A stretch of DNA of 7,386 nt from an uncultured Eubacterium sp. (lineage in GTDB: Bacteria; Bacillota_A; Clostridia; Lachnospirales; Lachnospiraceae): contig CAJUSH010000060.1 of NCBI GenBank assembly GCA_910589045.1, positions 1-7,386 on the forward strand, given 5' to 3'. The notes beneath the pieces are model-generated. The model was not told the DNA's origin, did not search any database, and worked only from the letters and a program-made list of their open reading frames with translations. Below, one piece after another: positions 5,475-7,386 of the stretch (positions are counted from its first letter, which is position 1; each line of letters starts with the position of its first letter). The translations under genes were made by a program, and so were the position numbers.

Positions 5475-6206
5475 ATGCCGATTGTTGCTGTCAAAGGCGT
5501 TTCGCTTAAATTTAAAATGGAACACAACCGTGCGGATTCACTGAAGGAATTCTGTGTGCGCTGGCTGAAGCATGATCTGGATGCAGAGGCTTTCTGGGCA
5601 CTCCGCGATGTTTCCTTTATGGTGGAAAAAGGCGATGTGGTCGGGATCATCGGGCGCAACGGGGCGGGGAAAAGCACACTGTTAAAAGTGATTTCCGGCA
5701 TTATGAAGCCGACAAAAGGTTCCGTTGAGGTGCATGGGAATATCGTGCCGATGTTAGAGCTTGGCTCCGGGTTTGACTTTGAGCTGTCAGGCAGGGAAAA
5801 CATTTACTTAAACGGCGCGATCCTGGGCTATTCCAAGCGGTTTCTGGACAGCAGGTACCGCAAGATCGTGGATTTTTCTGAACTGGGGGGATTTATCGAG
5901 GCACCGCTTCGCACTTATTCATCCGGGATGCTGGCAAGGCTTGCGTTTTCCGTGGCGTGCGTTGTAGAGCCCGAGATACTGATTGTGGATGAGATACTTT
6001 CGGTGGGCGACGCGGGCTTTCAAGAAAAGAGCCGCGCGCGGATGATGGAGCTGATGGCCGGCGGGACGACTGTATTTTTTGTGTCGCACAATCTAGAGCA
6101 GGTACAGGAGATGTGCAGCAAGGTAATCTGGCTGGAGCATGGAACCGTGCAGGCGGTGGGTCCGACAGAAGAGATGTGCAGAATGTATGAGGAAAGTCCG
6201 CCATGA
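5475..6206 (+). CDS. ABC transporter ATP-binding protein of polysaccharide export (TagH/Wzt type)
   Basis: This 243-residue cytoplasmic ATPase powers the permease encoded just upstream. Motifs: Walker A GRNGAGKST (60-68), the characteristic stretch MLELGSGFDFELSGREN (93-109) of polysaccharide and teichoic acid exporters, signature YSSGMLARLAFSV (148-160), Walker B ILIVDE (168-173) with the catalytic Glu, D-loop SVGDAGF, and H-loop His205 in FFVSHN. The N-terminal strand plus the insert around 18-40 (NRADSLKEF ... WALRDVSF) is also typical of this subfamily. The protein stops directly after the nucleotide-binding domain, so it lacks the C-terminal carbohydrate-binding domain of E. coli O9a-type Wzt. 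ATG 5475 lies 16 bases after the permease stop. AGGGGG at 5457-5462 is twelve bases upstream, longer than usual. Its stop overlaps the next gene as ATGA. Confidence 0.95.
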   Translation: MPIVAVKGVSLKFKMEHNRADSLKEFCVRWLKHDLDAEAFWALRDVSFMVEKGDVVGIIGRNGAGKSTLLKVISGIMKPTKGSVEVHGNIVPMLELGSGFDFELSGRENIYLNGAILGYSKRFLDSRYRKIVDFSELGGFIEAPLRTYSSGMLARLAFSVACVVEPEILIVDEILSVGDAGFQEKSRARMMELMAGGTTVFFVSHNLEQVQEMCSKVIWLEHGTVQAVGPTEEMCRMYEESPP

Positions 6207-7386
6207 GTGACATAAAAATTCTGGTAGCCATGCATAAGGAGGCCAGCGTGCTGAAGAACCCGCTGCTGCTGCCGATCCAGGTGGGGAGTGCGCTGGCGGA
6301 AAGGCGCCTGCCGGACATGCTGCATGATGATGAAGGCATTCATATATCAGGCAAAAATAAATCATACTGTGAAATGACCGCACAATACTGGGCATGGAAA
6401 AATCTGAGAGCAGACTATTACGGATTTTTCCATTACCGGAGGTACATGAGTTTTGCATCGGTATATCCGGCCGGCAGAAAAGGAAATCCGAAGGCCGGAT
6501 GCTGCAGACCGTATCAGGAGGCGGATTCCTTAGACGGCTGCCGGTCCAAATATGCACTGGAAGAATGCCGTATGCGGTCGGTGATTGAAAGATATGATGT
6601 TATCACGGTTCTTGGCGAGCGCATGGATGTGACCGTGTACGAGCAGTTCTGCCAGTTTCATAAAAAAGAGGACTTAGACCGCGCGGTTGCAATCTTGAAA
6701 AGGCATCATCCCAGGCAGAGAAAAGCCTGTGACGATTACATGAATTCAAAATCTATCTATTTCTGCAACATGTATATCATGAGACGGGAATATTTTGAAA
6801 GCTATATGCAGTGGCTGTTCCCTGTTTTGGAAGAATTTGAGGCAGGCAGAGATTTCGCAGGATGCAGTGGGAGTGAAATGCGGATTGCCGGATATTTGGC
6901 AGAGCGCCTGTTTGGCGTTTATTATACCTGGCTGAAGCATGAGGGACAGGCAAAATGCGCGGAGCTGCAGTATGTGATCTTCCACCGGAACATCCGCCAA
7001 TTCCGTATAGGGAAAAAGGGATTAACAATAAAAATCGATATGAGGAAGGTCAACCGTATCCTGCCGGCAGGCTCCTGCCGGAGGCGGCTTGTGCGCAGGA
7101 TGATGAGGAAAGGACTGCAGATGGACGTCCGGCTGCAGGCAGTTCTCAGGCCGGATCAAGCAAACGGCGGCTCCGATATGAGAAGCTTCGGATCAGATTG
7201 GGCAAACGGCAGCTCCGATATGAGAAGCTGTCAAAAAGGGAATGAGCAATTTGGCTTGTCTGAGTTTAAGAAAGCAGGACTGCCGGGGCCTTCGGAAGAA
7301 GTGCCGCCGAAAAACGAAAGAAGTGCTGCTAAAAGAAGTGCTGCTAAAAGAAGTGCTGCTAAAAGAAGTGCTGCTAAAAGAAGTGC
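6203..7386 (+). CDS. DUF4422 glycosyltransferase-like protein, 3' end beyond window
   Basis: The frame is open from ATG 6203 to the window end (394 complete codons, no stop). Residues about 4-250 match the DUF4422 family, found in capsule and surface-glycan clusters and regarded as glycosyltransferases: ILVAMHKE (6-13), LPIQVG (23-28), the block ISGKNKSYCEMTAQYWAWKN (48-67), DYYGFFHYRRYM (71-82), and NMYIMRREYFESYMQW (189-204). A basic stretch follows (about 262-312, including CRRRLVRRMMRKG), perhaps membrane-associated or a linker to another domain. The tail is repetitive: two copies of ANG(G/S)SDMRS at 320-328 and 334-342, then Arg-Ser-Ala-Ala-Lys units from residue 373 to the edge. GAGGA at about 6189-6193 precedes the start, which overlaps the ATPase stop (ATGA). 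Being last in a coupled operon with an exporter, it likely builds or modifies the exported glycan. Sugar specificity is unknown. Confidence 0.87.
   Translation, partial: MSDIKILVAMHKEASVLKNPLLLPIQVGSALAERRLPDMLHDDEGIHISGKNKSYCEMTAQYWAWKNLRADYYGFFHYRRYMSFASVYPAGRKGNPKAGCCRPYQEADSLDGCRSKYALEECRMRSVIERYDVITVLGERMDVTVYEQFCQFHKKEDLDRAVAILKRHHPRQRKACDDYMNSKSIYFCNMYIMRREYFESYMQWLFPVLEEFEAGRDFAGCSGSEMRIAGYLAERLFGVYYTWLKHEGQAKCAELQYVIFHRNIRQFRIGKKGLTIKIDMRKVNRILPAGSCRRRLVRRMMRKGLQMDVRLQAVLRPDQANGGSDMRSFGSDWANGSSDMRSCQKGNEQFGLSEFKKAGLPGPSEEVPPKNERSAAKRSAAKRSAAKRSAAKRS
7160..7229 (+). repeat. two copies of a 28-bp repeat, period 42
   Basis: Positions 7160-7187 and 7202-7229 match at 27 of 28 bases; the difference is G at 7169 versus A at 7211. 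The period of 42 keeps the frame (14 codons), encoding ANG(G/S)SDMRS twice. It lies within the DUF4422 protein's C-terminal tail and looks like a local duplication. Confidence 0.85.
7319..7386 (+). repeat. 15-bp tandem repeat coding for Arg-Ser-Ala-Ala-Lys
   Basis: AGAAGTGCTGCTAAA is repeated exactly four times (7319-7378), and 8 bases of a fifth copy reach the window edge. The unit is in frame and adds RSAAK per copy to the DUF4422 protein. Identical copies indicate recent slippage expansion. The total copy number cannot be seen here. Confidence 0.95.

Noticed and set aside
5015..5803. 262-codon minus-strand frame opposite the permease/ATPase junction
   Set aside because: It is antisense to conserved ABC motifs; Ser/Pro-rich products of this kind are a known shadow of ABC ATPase genes.
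6955..7245. 96-codon + strand frame inside the DUF4422 gene
   Set aside because: It lies in another frame of a gene whose own frame is open from 6203 to the window edge and has clear family motifs.
7319..7386. CRISPR array
   Set aside because: The 15-bp units are directly adjacent with no spacers and are in frame with an open coding sequence.

Overview
The window reads as part of a cell-surface polysaccharide locus of a low-to-mid GC Gram-positive anaerobe, most likely a Clostridia/Lachnospiraceae-type Bacillota. The evidence is strong AGGAGG-like ribosome binding sites, the residue and codon style, and a gene set (GT4 glycosyltransferase, Xre regulator, TagG/Wzm-like permease, TagH/Wzt-like ATPase, DUF4422 protein) common in those genomes. 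Family calls come from remembered motifs, not from a search. All credible genes lie on the + strand.

Layout. (1) Positions 1-1794 are an AT-rich gene graveyard. It holds a C-terminal winged-helix remnant (190-318), a small gene with an in-frame stop (492-647), a 65-codon orphan ORF (608-805), a gene-length stretch broken into several frames (864-1684), and just before the next gene a fragment that looks like the FAD-binding start of UDP-galactopyranose mutase (1682-1806). (2) 1795-3123 is an intact GT4-type glycosyltransferase with good GT-B motifs, an odd N-terminal extension and an expanded linker. (3) 3124-3635 is a very AT-rich spacer with no convincing gene. It contains a perfect 16-bp inverted repeat with arms about 290 bp apart and weak promoter and operator candidates. 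(4) From 3636 to the window end runs a tight operon: a small Xre-type regulator, an ABC-2 polysaccharide export permease, its ATPase, and a DUF4422 glycosyltransferase-like protein. The junctions are ATGA overlap, 16-bp gap, ATGA overlap. The last gene has no stop in the window and ends in 15-bp tandem repeats coding for Arg-Ser-Ala-Ala-Lys.

How they work together (inference): GT4 and DUF4422 proteins would add sugars to a lipid-linked glycan on the cytoplasmic face, and the permease/ATPase pair would export it. The exporter is unusual. The permease carries a predicted extracytoplasmic domain of about 165 residues in front of the normal permease fold, while the ATPase lacks the C-terminal carbohydrate-binding domain found on some Wzt proteins. 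Together with translational coupling of a DNA-binding regulator to the permease, this domain arrangement is the most interesting feature of the window.
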